From Mycobacterium sp. E3198 (GTDB taxonomy: Bacteria; Actinomycetota; Actinomycetes; Mycobacteriales; Mycobacteriaceae): a stretch of DNA of 55,504 nucleotides. The notes below the pieces were generated by a model. That model saw only the letters and a program-made list of their open reading frames with translations, had not been told where the DNA came from and did no database searches. Position 1 is the first letter of the stretch; the number at the start of each line of letters is the position of its first letter. Positions 9,015-17,200 of the stretch are shown here, piece after piece. The stretch is taken from contig NZ_LZIS01000169.1 of NCBI RefSeq assembly GCF_001667015.1, positions 1 to 55,504 on the forward strand, in the 5' to 3' direction. The position numbers and the translations under genes were made by a program.

Positions 9015-10316
9015 ATGAAAATCTCGCTGTTCTACGAATTCGCCCTGCCGCGGCCCTGGGCGCCGGACGACGAACACGTCCTGCTGCAGGACTGCCTGGA
9101 CGAGGTGGAGGCCGCCGACAAGGCCGGGTTCTCGACTGTCTGGCTCACCGAGCATCACTTCCTCGAGGAGTACTGCCACTCCACCGCGCCGGAGATCTTC
9201 CTGGCCGCGGCCAGCCAGCGGACCAAGAACATCCGGCTGGGTTTCGGGATCATGCACCTGCCGCCCGCGGTCAACCACCCGGCCCGGGTGGCGGAGCGCA
9301 TCGCCACTCTCGACCTGCTCTCCAACGGGCGAGTCGAGTTCGGCACCGGCGAGTCCTCCTCCGTCGGTGAACTCGGCGGGTTCAACATCGATCCCGCCGA
9401 CAAGCGCGCGCAGTGGGAGGAGGCCCTCGAGGTCTCGATCCGCTGCATGATCGAGGAGCCGTTCGCCGGCTTCAAGGGCGAGCACATCCAGATGCCGGCC
9501 CGCAACGTGATTCCCAAGCCGCTGCAGAAGCCGCACCCGCCGGTCTGGGTCGCCTGCACCCGGCCGGCCAGCGTGCAGATGGCCGCCCAAAAGGCAATCG
9601 GGGCCTTGAGTTTCGCCTACACCGGGCCCGGACCACTGACCGAGCGGGTCAACGGCTACTACAAGGAATTCGAGGAGAACGGTGCCCCGGTCACGCCGGC
9701 AATCAACCCGAACATCCTGGCCATCGGCGGCGACCTGTCCATGATGGTCGCCAAGACCGACGAGCAGGCGTTGCGGCTACTCGGGCAGGGCGGCGGCTTC
9801 TTCTCGTTCGGGATCATGCACTACTACATGACCGGTGTGCACACGCCCGGGCGGACCGGGGTGTGGAAGCGCTACCTCGAGGAGGTCGAGAAGGACCCGA
9901 CGCTGGCCTATGGCCCCGGGCGCGGCGCGATCGGATCTCCCGCCACCGTCCGCGAATTCCTGCGCGGCTACGAGGAGAGCGGCGTCGACGAGATCATCCT
10001 GCTGCTTAATCCGCGCAGCCACGAGGGCACGATGGAATCCATCGAGCTGATGGGCAAAGAGGTGCTGCCGGAGTTCATCGAGCGCGACGCCAAGGCGGTC
10101 GCCGACAAGGCCAAGCGACTGGCGCCGGTCATCGAGAAGGTCGAGGCGCGCCGGCCGACGTCGAGCGCACCGCTGTTCGACGAAACCTACGCATTCGGCG
10201 GGCTGCCCACCGGCCGCGACAAGTTCACCGCCAGCGAGATCCCCGAGGCCATGGCGGAGATCAACGAGGGACGCGTCCAGGCGGCGCAGCGCCTCAAGGA
10301 GCAACGAGGCAAGTGA
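9015..10316 (+). CDS. LLM-class flavin-dependent oxidoreductase (luciferase-like)
   Basis: A 433-aa bacterial-luciferase-fold oxidoreductase. It begins MKISLFYEFALPRPW and carries typical landmarks: FSTVWLTEHHFLEEYCHS (~38-55), RIATLDLLSNGRVEFGTGES (~96-115) and PVWVACTRPAS. Members are FMNH2- or F420-dependent monooxygenases or dehydrogenases; the cofactor cannot be told from sequence. It lies 19 nt after the KstD-like gene behind a perfect ribosome site. In this operon it could hydroxylate or oxidatively cleave an intermediate. At ~430 aa it is longer than many LLM proteins (about 300-350), and its C-terminal tail is helical and charged. Confidence 0.85.
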   Translation: MKISLFYEFALPRPWAPDDEHVLLQDCLDEVEAADKAGFSTVWLTEHHFLEEYCHSTAPEIFLAAASQRTKNIRLGFGIMHLPPAVNHPARVAERIATLDLLSNGRVEFGTGESSSVGELGGFNIDPADKRAQWEEALEVSIRCMIEEPFAGFKGEHIQMPARNVIPKPLQKPHPPVWVACTRPASVQMAAQKAIGALSFAYTGPGPLTERVNGYYKEFEENGAPVTPAINPNILAIGGDLSMMVAKTDEQALRLLGQGGGFFSFGIMHYYMTGVHTPGRTGVWKRYLEEVEKDPTLAYGPGRGAIGSPATVREFLRGYEESGVDEIILLLNPRSHEGTMESIELMGKEVLPEFIERDAKAVADKAKRLAPVIEKVEARRPTSSAPLFDETYAFGGLPTGRDKFTASEIPEAMAEINEGRVQAAQRLKEQRGK

Positions 10317-10341
10317 GACCCGGCGACCTTAGCTAGGGACA

Positions 10342-11169
10342 GTGGTGGGACGACTCGACGAGCTGTGGCGCTATGACGGCCGCCGCGCCGTGGTGACCGG
10401 ATGCGCGTCGGGCATCGGCGAGCACGTGGTGCGCCACCTCAGCGAACTTGGCGCCGAGGTGGTCGGCCTGGATAAGCGCCGGCCCTCCCTCGAGCCCAAC
10501 GTGTTTCACGAGATCGATCTGGCCGACCCCGATTCGATCGACCGCGCGGTGGCCTCGGTCGACGGGCCGGTCGACGCGCTGTTCAACGTGGCCGGGGTGT
10601 CTTCCGGGATCGGCAACCCCGCGCTGGTGGTCACCATCAACTTCCTCGGGCTACGGCATGTCACCGAGGCGCTGATCGCGAAGATGCCCTCGGGTTCGTC
10701 GATCGTCAGCGTATCCTCGCTCGCGGCCGCGGGCTACCGGGAGCATGCCGGGGTGGTGGCACCACTGCTGAATACTTCGACAATGCAACAGGGCCTCGAC
10801 TGGTGTCACAGCCATCCCGATGCGCTGGGCAACGGCTATCAGCTGTCCAAAGAAGCCATCATCTTCTATACGATGCGCAGCGCTACGCCCTTGGGCGCAA
10901 GGGGCATCCGCATCAACTGCTCCGGCCCCGGGGTCACCGAGACCCCGATCCTCGAACAGCTGCGCACGGCGTACGGGCAGGCTTTCCTCGATGACATCCC
11001 CAAGCCCTTGGGCCGCATTTCCGACCCCGCCGAGCAGGCAGCGGTGCTGCTTTTCTTGAATAGTCGTGCAGCCAGCTACATCACGGGACAGATCATCTGG
11101 GTCGACGGCGGAAACGTGGGCGCCGCGATCGCCCGTGAGCTCGAGAAAGGAGCCCCGTGGCCGACTTGA
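10342..11169 (+). CDS. SDR family oxidoreductase, coniferyl-alcohol dehydrogenase/3alpha-HSD-like
   Basis: A 275-aa short-chain dehydrogenase. The TGCASGIG nucleotide motif (~19-26), NVAG, the catalytic Ser in SIVSVSSLAAAGY and Tyr-Lys in YQLSKEA are all present. An extra ~30-residue insert between the catalytic Ser and Tyr (around LLNTSTMQQGLDWCHSHPDA) is typical of the coniferyl-alcohol dehydrogenase and Comamonas 3alpha-HSD branch. It likely interconverts an alcohol and ketone/aldehyde with NAD(H). The GTG start at 10342 is followed by a second GTG (10345), so the start could shift by one codon. The stop overlaps the next gene by 13 nt. Confidence 0.85.
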   Translation: MVGRLDELWRYDGRRAVVTGCASGIGEHVVRHLSELGAEVVGLDKRRPSLEPNVFHEIDLADPDSIDRAVASVDGPVDALFNVAGVSSGIGNPALVVTINFLGLRHVTEALIAKMPSGSSIVSVSSLAAAGYREHAGVVAPLLNTSTMQQGLDWCHSHPDALGNGYQLSKEAIIFYTMRSATPLGARGIRINCSGPGVTETPILEQLRTAYGQAFLDDIPKPLGRISDPAEQAAVLLFLNSRAASYITGQIIWVDGGNVGAAIARELEKGAPWPT

Positions 11170-12149
11170 CTGATTTTCGGCGGGTCGCACGTGACGTCTC
11201 CAATTGGGGACGGTGGGGGGACGACGACGAGCTGGGCACGCTGAATTTCATCACAGCGGACAAGGTCGCACACGCCGCGAGCCTGGTGCGGCATGGCAAG
11301 GTGTTTTCGCTCGGCGTCGACTTCGGCGCGTCGGGCCCGCAGGGCGCCTTTGAGTTTCGGCACAACCCCGTGCACGTCATGACCGTCGACGGCGGCGACG
11401 TGAACACACTGGCGAAGTACGGTCTCCAGTGGCCACGTAACCCGTTGGCGCATCAGCTCAGTGGCTATATGACCGCGGACAATCCGTTCCGCTTCAACGA
11501 CGACATGATCATCATGCCCTTGCAGGCGGCCAGCCAGTGGGACGCGCTGTCGCACGTCTACTACGACGATCACCTCTACAACGGCTTCCCGGCGGATTCG
11601 GTGACCAGCATGGGGGCCTTCCGCTGCGGCATCGACAAGGTCGACGGCAAGGGCATCACCTCGCGCGGTGTCTTACTGGACCTGGTTCGTCATCGCGGCG
11701 CGGAGGTCTTCCTGGAAGCCGGCAACCCGATCACGCCCGAGGAACTGGACGACGTCGTGCGCGCCCAAGGAGTGACGGTCGGGCGGGGCGACGTCGTGTT
11801 GATCCGGACGGGCTGGTGGACACGGTTTCTCATGACCGGCAACAAAACGGAAGGCTATTCCGGGCTGGATTGGCGATGTGCCGAGTGGCTGCATGACCAC
11901 GAGATCGCCGCGGTGGCCGCCGACAACCTCCAGGTCGAAGACCTCGTGTCCGGAGTCGACGGCATTACCTTCCCCCTGCATTGTCTTTGCCTGCGGGACA
12001 TGGGAATGATGTTCGGCGAGTACTGGGATCTCACCGCATTGGCCGACGACTGCGCAGCCGACGGCGTGTACGAATTCCAGCTCATTGCACCACCGCTGAG
12101 AGTCGTTGGCGCCGTGGGGTCCCCGGTGAACCCGATCGCGATCAAGTGA
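11157..12149 (+). CDS. Cyclase family protein (kynurenine formamidase-like fold)
   Basis: A 330-aa protein of the putative cyclase/formamidase superfamily (PF04199-like). The N-terminal GDDDELGTLNFIT and core LQAASQWDALSHVYYDDHLYNG are characteristic. Canonical members have HxGTHxDxPxH for metal binding; here the region reads QAASQWDALSH, so the first two histidines are replaced while Asp and the last His remain. This variant is a known mycobacterial subtype to my recollection, but its reaction is not established. It may hydrolyse a cyclic or amide intermediate. The GTG start lies inside the SDR gene with GAAAGGAG just upstream. The stop overlaps the next start. Confidence 0.8.
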   Translation: MADLTDFRRVARDVSNWGRWGDDDELGTLNFITADKVAHAASLVRHGKVFSLGVDFGASGPQGAFEFRHNPVHVMTVDGGDVNTLAKYGLQWPRNPLAHQLSGYMTADNPFRFNDDMIIMPLQAASQWDALSHVYYDDHLYNGFPADSVTSMGAFRCGIDKVDGKGITSRGVLLDLVRHRGAEVFLEAGNPITPEELDDVVRAQGVTVGRGDVVLIRTGWWTRFLMTGNKTEGYSGLDWRCAEWLHDHEIAAVAADNLQVEDLVSGVDGITFPLHCLCLRDMGMMFGEYWDLTALADDCAADGVYEFQLIAPPLRVVGAVGSPVNPIAIK

Positions 12150-12970
12150 TGGAAGTTCATCGCAAGACGATGCCGGTCGACGGGCTGGCCACTAGTTATC
12201 TGGAGGCCGGCGCGGGCGACCCGGTGGTGCTGCTGCACGGCGGCGAGTTCGGCGGCAGCGCCGAATTGGGCTGGGAACGCAACATCGCCACGCTCGCCAC
12301 GCGGTACCGCGTTTTGGCGCCGGACCAGCTGGGGTTCGGGCAGTCGGCCAAGGTCATCGACTTCGTCGACGGCCGGGGCATGCGAATCCGCCACGTCGCT
12401 CGATTCTGCGAGCTGCTGGGCATCGACTCGGCCCACTTCGTCGGCAACTCGATGGGAGCCATCAACCTGCTGACCGACGCCACGTCCGACAGCCCACGGC
12501 TGCCGATCCGCACCCTGGTGGCGATCTGCGGGGGTGGGGAGATCCAGCAGAACCGGCATTTCGACGCGCTGCAGCAGTACGACGCGACCCTGTCGGCGAT
12601 GCGCCGCATCGTGGAGGCGTTGTTCCACGATCCCGGCTACCCGGCAGACGAGGATTATGTGCGGCGCCGGTACGAGTCGAGTACCGCCCCCGGCGCGTGG
12701 GAGGCGGTGGCGGCGGCGCGATTCCGTCGTCCTGACGCCGCCCCGTCGTCGTCGCCGTCGAGCGCGCGCGCCTACGAGCGCATCGGGGTTCCGACGCTTG
12801 TCATCGAGGGGGGAGACGACAAGCTCCTCCCCGCGGGCTGGGCCGAGCAGATCGCGAACCAGATCGAGGGCGGCCGCTCGGAGGTGGTTCCCCGCGCCGG
12901 TCACTGCCCGCAGATCGAGCAGCCATCGGCGGTCAACGAATTGCTGCTGGAGTTTCTCGCGACGGCTTGA
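12149..12970 (+). CDS. Alpha/beta hydrolase
   Basis: A 273-aa alpha/beta-fold hydrolase. The oxyanion segment VVLLHGGEFGG (26-36), nucleophile GNSMGA (Ser101), acidic region VIEGGDDKLLP and the catalytic His in RAGHCPQIEQP are visible. It is the last gene of the operon starting at 3822 and is a second hydrolase in it, so one could act on the ring-fission product and the other on an ester, lactone or a second C-C bond. The ATG at 12149 overlaps the previous stop (TGATG). It ends 2 nt before the convergent multicopper oxidase gene, with no room for a separate terminator. Confidence 0.85.
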   Translation: MEVHRKTMPVDGLATSYLEAGAGDPVVLLHGGEFGGSAELGWERNIATLATRYRVLAPDQLGFGQSAKVIDFVDGRGMRIRHVARFCELLGIDSAHFVGNSMGAINLLTDATSDSPRLPIRTLVAICGGGEIQQNRHFDALQQYDATLSAMRRIVEALFHDPGYPADEDYVRRRYESSTAPGAWEAVAAARFRRPDAAPSSSPSSARAYERIGVPTLVIEGGDDKLLPAGWAEQIANQIEGGRSEVVPRAGHCPQIEQPSAVNELLLEFLATA

Positions 12971-12972
12971 CG

Positions 12973-14613
12973 TCAGAAGGTGTATTCGAGCCGGGTCTGC
13001 ATGCCGGCATCTTGGTGATAGGTGTTGTGGCAGTGCAACTGCCACACGCCCGGATTGTCGGCGACCAGCACGGCGAGCATTTTCTGCTTGGGCAACACGA
13101 TGACGGTGTCCTTGCGGGCGCCCGGACCGCCGTCGGCGTTGATCAACTGGAAAGTGTGCCCGTGCAGGTGAATCGGGTGGTACATCATCGTGGGGTTGTC
13201 GAACGTGATGGTGGGCCGTTCGCCCTCGCGGACGTGTAACGGATCCGTGCTGCTGTACGGCCGGCCGTTGATCATCCAGTTGTATTGGATCATGTCGCCG
13301 CCCAGCACCACGGGAATGTTGAGATCGGTCTGGGGCCGACCCAGGTTCACGGGCGTTGTGGCCGTGAACCTTTCGATGGTGCCCACCCGCTTGCCCAGTT
13401 CGGCCGGTTGAAACCCCGGGTCTGGTGGGCCGCCGGTTCCGGTGGAAAGCAGCGCGCGCGCCAGGTCGTTCTTTCCTTCCGCGAGCGCGACCAGTGGGAA
13501 GACGCCGTCGGCCGCGGTCACGATGACGTCGTAGCGTTCGGCCATGCCGATCAACAGAGCGTCTACCTGCGTGGGCACTACGGGAAATCCATCGGTGTGG
13601 GTGACCGTCATCGAATGCCCGGCCAGGGCGACGCGAAACGCGGTGTCGGAGCCCGTGTTGATGAAACGGATCCGGATGCGCTGGCCGGGCTTCGCGTTGA
13701 ACGTCGTGGGCGCCGCCGGGATCCGCCCGTTGATCAGGTAGTAGGGATAGCCGATGTCCCCGGCGTCGCCGCCGAGTAGATCGCTCTTAGTGCCGCCGTT
13801 GTCCGACATGCCAGGCATCTCCGGCATGCCGGAGGTCGGCGTCGTCGAGGTTGTCGAGGTTGTCGAGGTTGTCGAGGTTGTCGAGGTTGTCGAGGTGGCG
13901 GGGGCGGTCGATGTCGGCGACGTCGTCGATGTCGTCGGCATGCTCGAGCGGCTCGGCTTGTTCGGACTGGTCAGCTCGTTGTAGATCTGCTGCGGGCTCT
14001 TTCCGATGCCGTCGGTCCAGTCATCAAGGACGACAATCCATTCGGCGTCGTAGTCGCCCTCGCTCGGGTCGTCGACGATGACCGGCAGGTAAAGGCCCAT
14101 GTCGGCGTCCAGTCCGGTGTGCGGGTGACCCCAGTAGGTGCCCGAATTCGGCACGGAGAAGCGGTAAGTGAAGTCCTGGCCGGCCGGGATGTTCGGGGTG
14201 GCGGGCGCCGCACCGTCCATGTCGTTGCGTAGCGCGATGCCGTGCCAGTGCACCGACGTCGGATGGTCCAGCCGGTTCGAGACGGTGACGACGAGCTCGT
14301 CGCCAACGTTGGCCCGGATCAGCGGTCCCGGGATCTTGTTGCCGTAGACAAAGGTACGGGCGATCGGTCCGCCGAGATCGACCTGCGTCTGCTGGGCCGT
14401 CAGGCTGGCGGTCACCGTGCGCCCGCTGTGCGGGCGCGCCTTCTCGGCGGCGGCGATGGCGGCGTTCATTTGCGCCGCGGCGCCTGATACCTGCGACTTG
14501 GATTGGCTGCAGCCCGCCAGCGCGAGTCCGCCGGCAATGCCGGCGGCGATGAAGCCGCGCCTGGTCAGCGGGGCCCGGTCGAAGGGGAACCCGCCGGTGG
14601 GTGGCACGGGCAT
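12973..14613 (-). CDS. mmcO: Multicopper oxidase MmcO-like, Tat-exported lipoprotein
   Basis: A 546-aa copper oxidase close to mycobacterial MmcO (the M. tuberculosis Rv0846c type), which oxidises Cu(I) and ferrous iron or phenols and gives copper resistance. The N-terminus has a Tat motif TRRGF (Arg18-Arg19), a hydrophobic stretch and lipobox LAGC (Cys35), so it should be anchored outside the membrane. Copper motifs are HWHG (123-126), HPH (163-165), HPIHLHGHTF (~480) and the HCHNTYHQDAGM motif near the C-terminus. A Thr/Ser/Pro-rich insert (about 221-262) interrupts the middle and is encoded by tandem 9-nt repeats. The ATG at 14613 follows GAGGAG. The gene is convergent with the operon to its left. 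Confidence 0.92.
   Translation of the reverse strand: MPVPPTGGFPFDRAPLTRRGFIAAGIAGGLALAGCSQSKSQVSGAAAQMNAAIAAAEKARPHSGRTVTASLTAQQTQVDLGGPIARTFVYGNKIPGPLIRANVGDELVVTVSNRLDHPTSVHWHGIALRNDMDGAAPATPNIPAGQDFTYRFSVPNSGTYWGHPHTGLDADMGLYLPVIVDDPSEGDYDAEWIVVLDDWTDGIGKSPQQIYNELTSPNKPSRSSMPTTSTTSPTSTAPATSTTSTTSTTSTTSTTSTTPTSGMPEMPGMSDNGGTKSDLLGGDAGDIGYPYYLINGRIPAAPTTFNAKPGQRIRIRFINTGSDTAFRVALAGHSMTVTHTDGFPVVPTQVDALLIGMAERYDVIVTAADGVFPLVALAEGKNDLARALLSTGTGGPPDPGFQPAELGKRVGTIERFTATTPVNLGRPQTDLNIPVVLGGDMIQYNWMINGRPYSSTDPLHVREGERPTITFDNPTMMYHPIHLHGHTFQLINADGGPGARKDTVIVLPKQKMLAVLVADNPGVWQLHCHNTYHQDAGMQTRLEYTF
13844..13897. repeat. Tandem 9-bp repeat, 6 copies, inside mmcO
   Basis: GTCGAGGTT is repeated five times without change (13844-13888), then once as GTCGAGGTG (13889-13897). 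On the coding strand this gives repeated Thr-Thr-Ser triplets, extending a Thr/Ser-rich linker. Because the unit is 9 nt, gain or loss of copies keeps the reading frame. Slippage-driven length variation between strains is likely. Confidence 0.9.
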
Positions 14614-14695
14614 TGCGCGCTCCTCGTCTCGGGTCGAATCGCCCCCGCGCCTTATACCGTGCTCGGCCGATGCCCGGAACGCAAGTGCCGAGTTG

Positions 14696-15559
14696 TCAGG
14701 TGGGCCGGTAGATCTGGTCGGCCGGCGCGGAGACGACGCCGAGTTCGGCCGCGACGGCGTCGACCGCGCGGCGGGCGATGTCAAGGTCGACCCGACCGTC
14801 GGAGGTGAAGTGCGGGCCGATGTACCGCTCGTAGTGGCGTCGCACCTCATCACGGGTCAGCCGGTTCAGAAACGACGCCAGGTAATCGATGGTCAGGTCG
14901 GGCCGGTCGGCGAGCGCTCGGAGGGCGCGCTGGTTGGCCCGCACCACCGCCTGCACCGCGGGAGCATCGATCCGAAGGCGGGCCGCATCGACCGCCACTC
15001 CGACGGTGGGGATCTGGAAGTGATCGCCCACCCAGGCCAGCACGTGGAAGCCTTCCTCCGCGGCGACCTGCTCGGGTGCCAGCGTGCTGCCTACGTAGGC
15101 GGCATCGATCGAGCCGTCGCGCAACCGCCGCAGATCCATCTGATAGTCACCCGGGGTCCGCGTCACACAGTTCAGGTCGCCATCGGGATCAAGGCCGTGC
15201 TGGCGCAGCACGATTCGTGCGAAGCAGCCGGGGGCGGTGTGCGCCGCGTGCACGGCGAGCCGGCGGCCGCGAAGGTCGGCCATGGTCCTGACGCCGGCGC
15301 CGCCGAGGAACCAGAACAATGGGCGGTGGGTGTTCACGCTCAGCACCGTCCACTCGATACCGTCGGTCAGTCGCGACAACAGAGCCCGACCCAGGCCGAT
15401 CGTCGCGCAAGAGCGCAGCCGCTCTGTGTCCCAAGCGATCCCGTCCCGCACGGCGACGTGGACGCCCTCGTCGTGAAAGTAGCCCTCCTGGTCGGCGACA
15501 TAGGCGACCAGCTCCTCGTGGATGCCGCGCCCGACGTAGGCCAGATCGATCGTGGGCAT
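14696..15559 (-). CDS. ABC-type substrate-binding-like (SsuA/NMT1) protein without signal peptide
   Basis: A 287-aa periplasmic-binding-protein-fold domain similar to SsuA/NMT1/THI5 proteins. It starts MPTIDLAYVGRGIHEELVAY and has ADQEGYFHDEGVHVAV, a family-typical segment, then VRTMADLRGRRLAVHAAHTA. No hydrophobic leader or lipobox is present, and no permease or ATPase gene is nearby, so it is probably cytoplasmic and may act as a sensor or an enzyme rather than a transporter part. It ends about 80 nt from the mmcO start and begins 7 nt from the end of the SDR upstream, so it is likely co-transcribed with that SDR. Confidence 0.75.
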   Translation of the reverse strand: MPTIDLAYVGRGIHEELVAYVADQEGYFHDEGVHVAVRDGIAWDTERLRSCATIGLGRALLSRLTDGIEWTVLSVNTHRPLFWFLGGAGVRTMADLRGRRLAVHAAHTAPGCFARIVLRQHGLDPDGDLNCVTRTPGDYQMDLRRLRDGSIDAAYVGSTLAPEQVAAEEGFHVLAWVGDHFQIPTVGVAVDAARLRIDAPAVQAVVRANQRALRALADRPDLTIDYLASFLNRLTRDEVRRHYERYIGPHFTSDGRVDLDIARRAVDAVAAELGVVSAPADQIYRPT

Positions 15560-15566
15560 GGGGCGT

Positions 15567-16310
15567 TCAGTCCATCGCGATGCCGCCGTTGACCGGCAGA
15601 TAGTGCCCCGTGGTGAAGCCGGACTCCTCGCTTGCCAGGAAGGCTATGGTGTGGGCGACCTCGTCCGGCGTCACCAGCCGTCCCATCGGAGCGGCCTCGC
15701 CGAGCTCACGCACCCGATCCGGCGTGAGCTGGCCGGTCACCGCCGTCCCGCTCACGGTCGCCGGCGCGACGAGGTTGGCGGTGATTGCGTGCGGGGCCAA
15801 CTCGAGCGCGACGTATCGGACGAACTGGTCCAGGGCCGCCTTCGCCGTGCCGAGCGCGATCATCCCGTCGCGCGGACGCCGGGACAGTCCGGTGCTGAGA
15901 TAGATCAGCCGGCCGTAACGGCGCGAAATCATCTCCGGCACAACGGCCTTCGTCAGCGTGTATGCGGCGCGCAGTTCCGCCTCCACCTTGCCGCCGAGTT
16001 GCTCCCAGGTGAGGTCGGCGAACGAGGTGACGACGAACGGTATCAACGCGTTGTGCACCAGTACGTCGACGCCGCCCCAGCGCTGGGCGATCTCGTCGGC
16101 CATGGCAAAGACGTCCCCGGGCACGGTGACGTCGGCTTGAACCGCCACCGCGTCGCCGCCGGCCGAAGCGATGCCGGCCACCACCTCCTCGGCCTGCTGG
16201 CCGCTGGCGCGGTGGTTGACCACGACCCGAAATCCGCGTTCGGCAAGGACCCGCGCGGTCGCCGCGCCGATGCCCCGGCTGGCCCCGGTGATCAGGGCGA
16301 CTCTTGGCAT
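15567..16310 (-). CDS. SDR family protein lacking the catalytic tyrosine
   Basis: A 247-aa FabG-like short-chain dehydrogenase fold. TGASRGIG (8-15) binds NAD(P), a Ser is present in IYLSTG (Ser139) and the end GHYLPVNGGIAMD is typical. At the active-site YxxxK position the sequence reads LGTAK (Lys157 with Leu153), so the catalytic Tyr is missing. NNAG is also altered to HNAL. It may be a non-catalytic or altered-mechanism SDR. It lies between the NAD(P)-binding protein gene (30 nt upstream) and the SsuA-like gene (7 nt downstream) on the same strand. Confidence 0.8.
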   Translation of the reverse strand: MPRVALITGASRGIGAATARVLAERGFRVVVNHRASGQQAEEVVAGIASAGGDAVAVQADVTVPGDVFAMADEIAQRWGGVDVLVHNALIPFVVTSFADLTWEQLGGKVEAELRAAYTLTKAVVPEMISRRYGRLIYLSTGLSRRPRDGMIALGTAKAALDQFVRYVALELAPHAITANLVAPATVSGTAVTGQLTPDRVRELGEAAPMGRLVTPDEVAHTIAFLASEESGFTTGHYLPVNGGIAMD

Positions 16311-16340
16311 CAGTGCTCCACCGGTCAGCCCGGCGGGCGC

Positions 16341-17108
16341 TTAGCGCGCACCGCTGGTTGCCTGGGCCGCCGCCCAATCGCTGTAGCGGGTGGGGTAGAT
16401 CGTCGGGTCCTCGCTGTCGAGGGGGACGATGGTGTGCTCGTCGAGCCGGGTGCCGAAGTAGCGCGCCTCGGGATCCCCCATCACCTGACGTGGATCGCCG
16501 GCTGCCAAAAGCGCGGCCCGGATGAAGTCGTCCATGCCGCGCCTTTCGGGGCCGGCGATGTTGGTCATGCCGTTGGTCGGATCGCTGATCGTTGCGCCGG
16601 CGACCGCGGTGGCGACGTCCTTGGCGGCGATCGGCTGGAACGCCCCGACCGGCAGGCGGACGGTATCGCCCTCGGTCGCCGAATCGGCGATCGCGTTGAC
16701 GAATTCGAAGAACTGGGTCGCTCGCACAATGGAATACGGGTTCCCCGATTCCTCGATCAGCTTCTCCTGGGCGACCTTGGCCCGCATGTAGCCGCTGTCC
16801 GGCGCGCGGTCGGCGCCCACGATCGACAGGGCGACATGGTGCTGCACACCGGCCGCGCGCTCCGCGGCGAGAAGGTTCTTGGTCGACGCCGTGAAGAAGT
16901 GCATAACGGGGTCGTCGTCGAAGGACGGCGAGTTGGACACGTCGACCACCGTGTGCATGCCCGCCACCGCCTCCGCGAGACCTTCGCCGGTGACGGAGTC
17001 GACGCCCGAGCGCGGCGAGGCCGAGATCGCCTCGTGTCCCAGCGCGGTCAGATTGGCGATGACCTGCGAGCCGATGAGTCCGGTGCCCCCGATAACCAAA
17101 ACCTTCAT
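16341..17108 (-). CDS. NAD(P)H-binding protein, atypical SDR (NmrA/SDR_a5-like)
   Basis: A 255-aa atypical SDR. MKVLVIGGTGLIGSQVI is the N-terminal dinucleotide motif. The middle holds HHVALSIVGADR and SGYMRAKVAQEKLIEES, the latter with a Tyr-xxx-Lys-like YMRAK. Such proteins act as NAD(P)H sensors or as reductases of small carbonyl or nitro compounds. It is the first gene of a three-gene minus-strand unit and is divergent from the SDR at 17250. The 141-bp gap between the two starts holds two palindromes (17154-17171 and 17201-17222). Confidence 0.8.
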   Translation of the reverse strand: MKVLVIGGTGLIGSQVIANLTALGHEAISASPRSGVDSVTGEGLAEAVAGMHTVVDVSNSPSFDDDPVMHFFTASTKNLLAAERAAGVQHHVALSIVGADRAPDSGYMRAKVAQEKLIEESGNPYSIVRATQFFEFVNAIADSATEGDTVRLPVGAFQPIAAKDVATAVAGATISDPTNGMTNIAGPERRGMDDFIRAALLAAGDPRQVMGDPEARYFGTRLDEHTIVPLDSEDPTIYPTRYSDWAAAQATSGAR

Positions 17109-17153
17109 AGTCGAGCCCTCCCGAAGTAGCCGATAAAGCGGTGCACCCAGCCT

Positions 17154-17171
17154 TCCACTTTCGAAAGTGGA
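17154..17171. promoter_or_regulatory. Perfect 18-bp palindrome in divergent promoter
   Basis: TCCACTTTCGAAAGTGGA is a perfect palindrome with no spacer. It lies 46 nt upstream of the minus-strand gene starting at 17108, close to where its promoter must be, and 79 nt upstream of the plus-strand SDR. It is probably an operator for an unidentified regulator of the 17108 unit. No second copy was found in the window. Confidence 0.55.
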
Positions 17172-17200
17172 TTGATATAGCGTCAGTTCCGCGGACGGGC

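Noticed and set aside
13844..13897. The tandem 9-bp units considered as a CRISPR or mobile-element remnant
   Set aside because: Units are adjacent without spacers, and they lie inside an open frame encoding Thr/Ser repeats.
14614..14695. A RicR copper-repressor operator upstream of mmcO
   Set aside because: No TACCC...GGGTA-type palindrome was visible; only a TATAAG-like -10 element could be seen.
14417..17129. Long plus-strand frames opposite the SsuA-like and SDR genes
   Set aside because: High-GC antisense artefacts; no motifs and composition typical of shadows.
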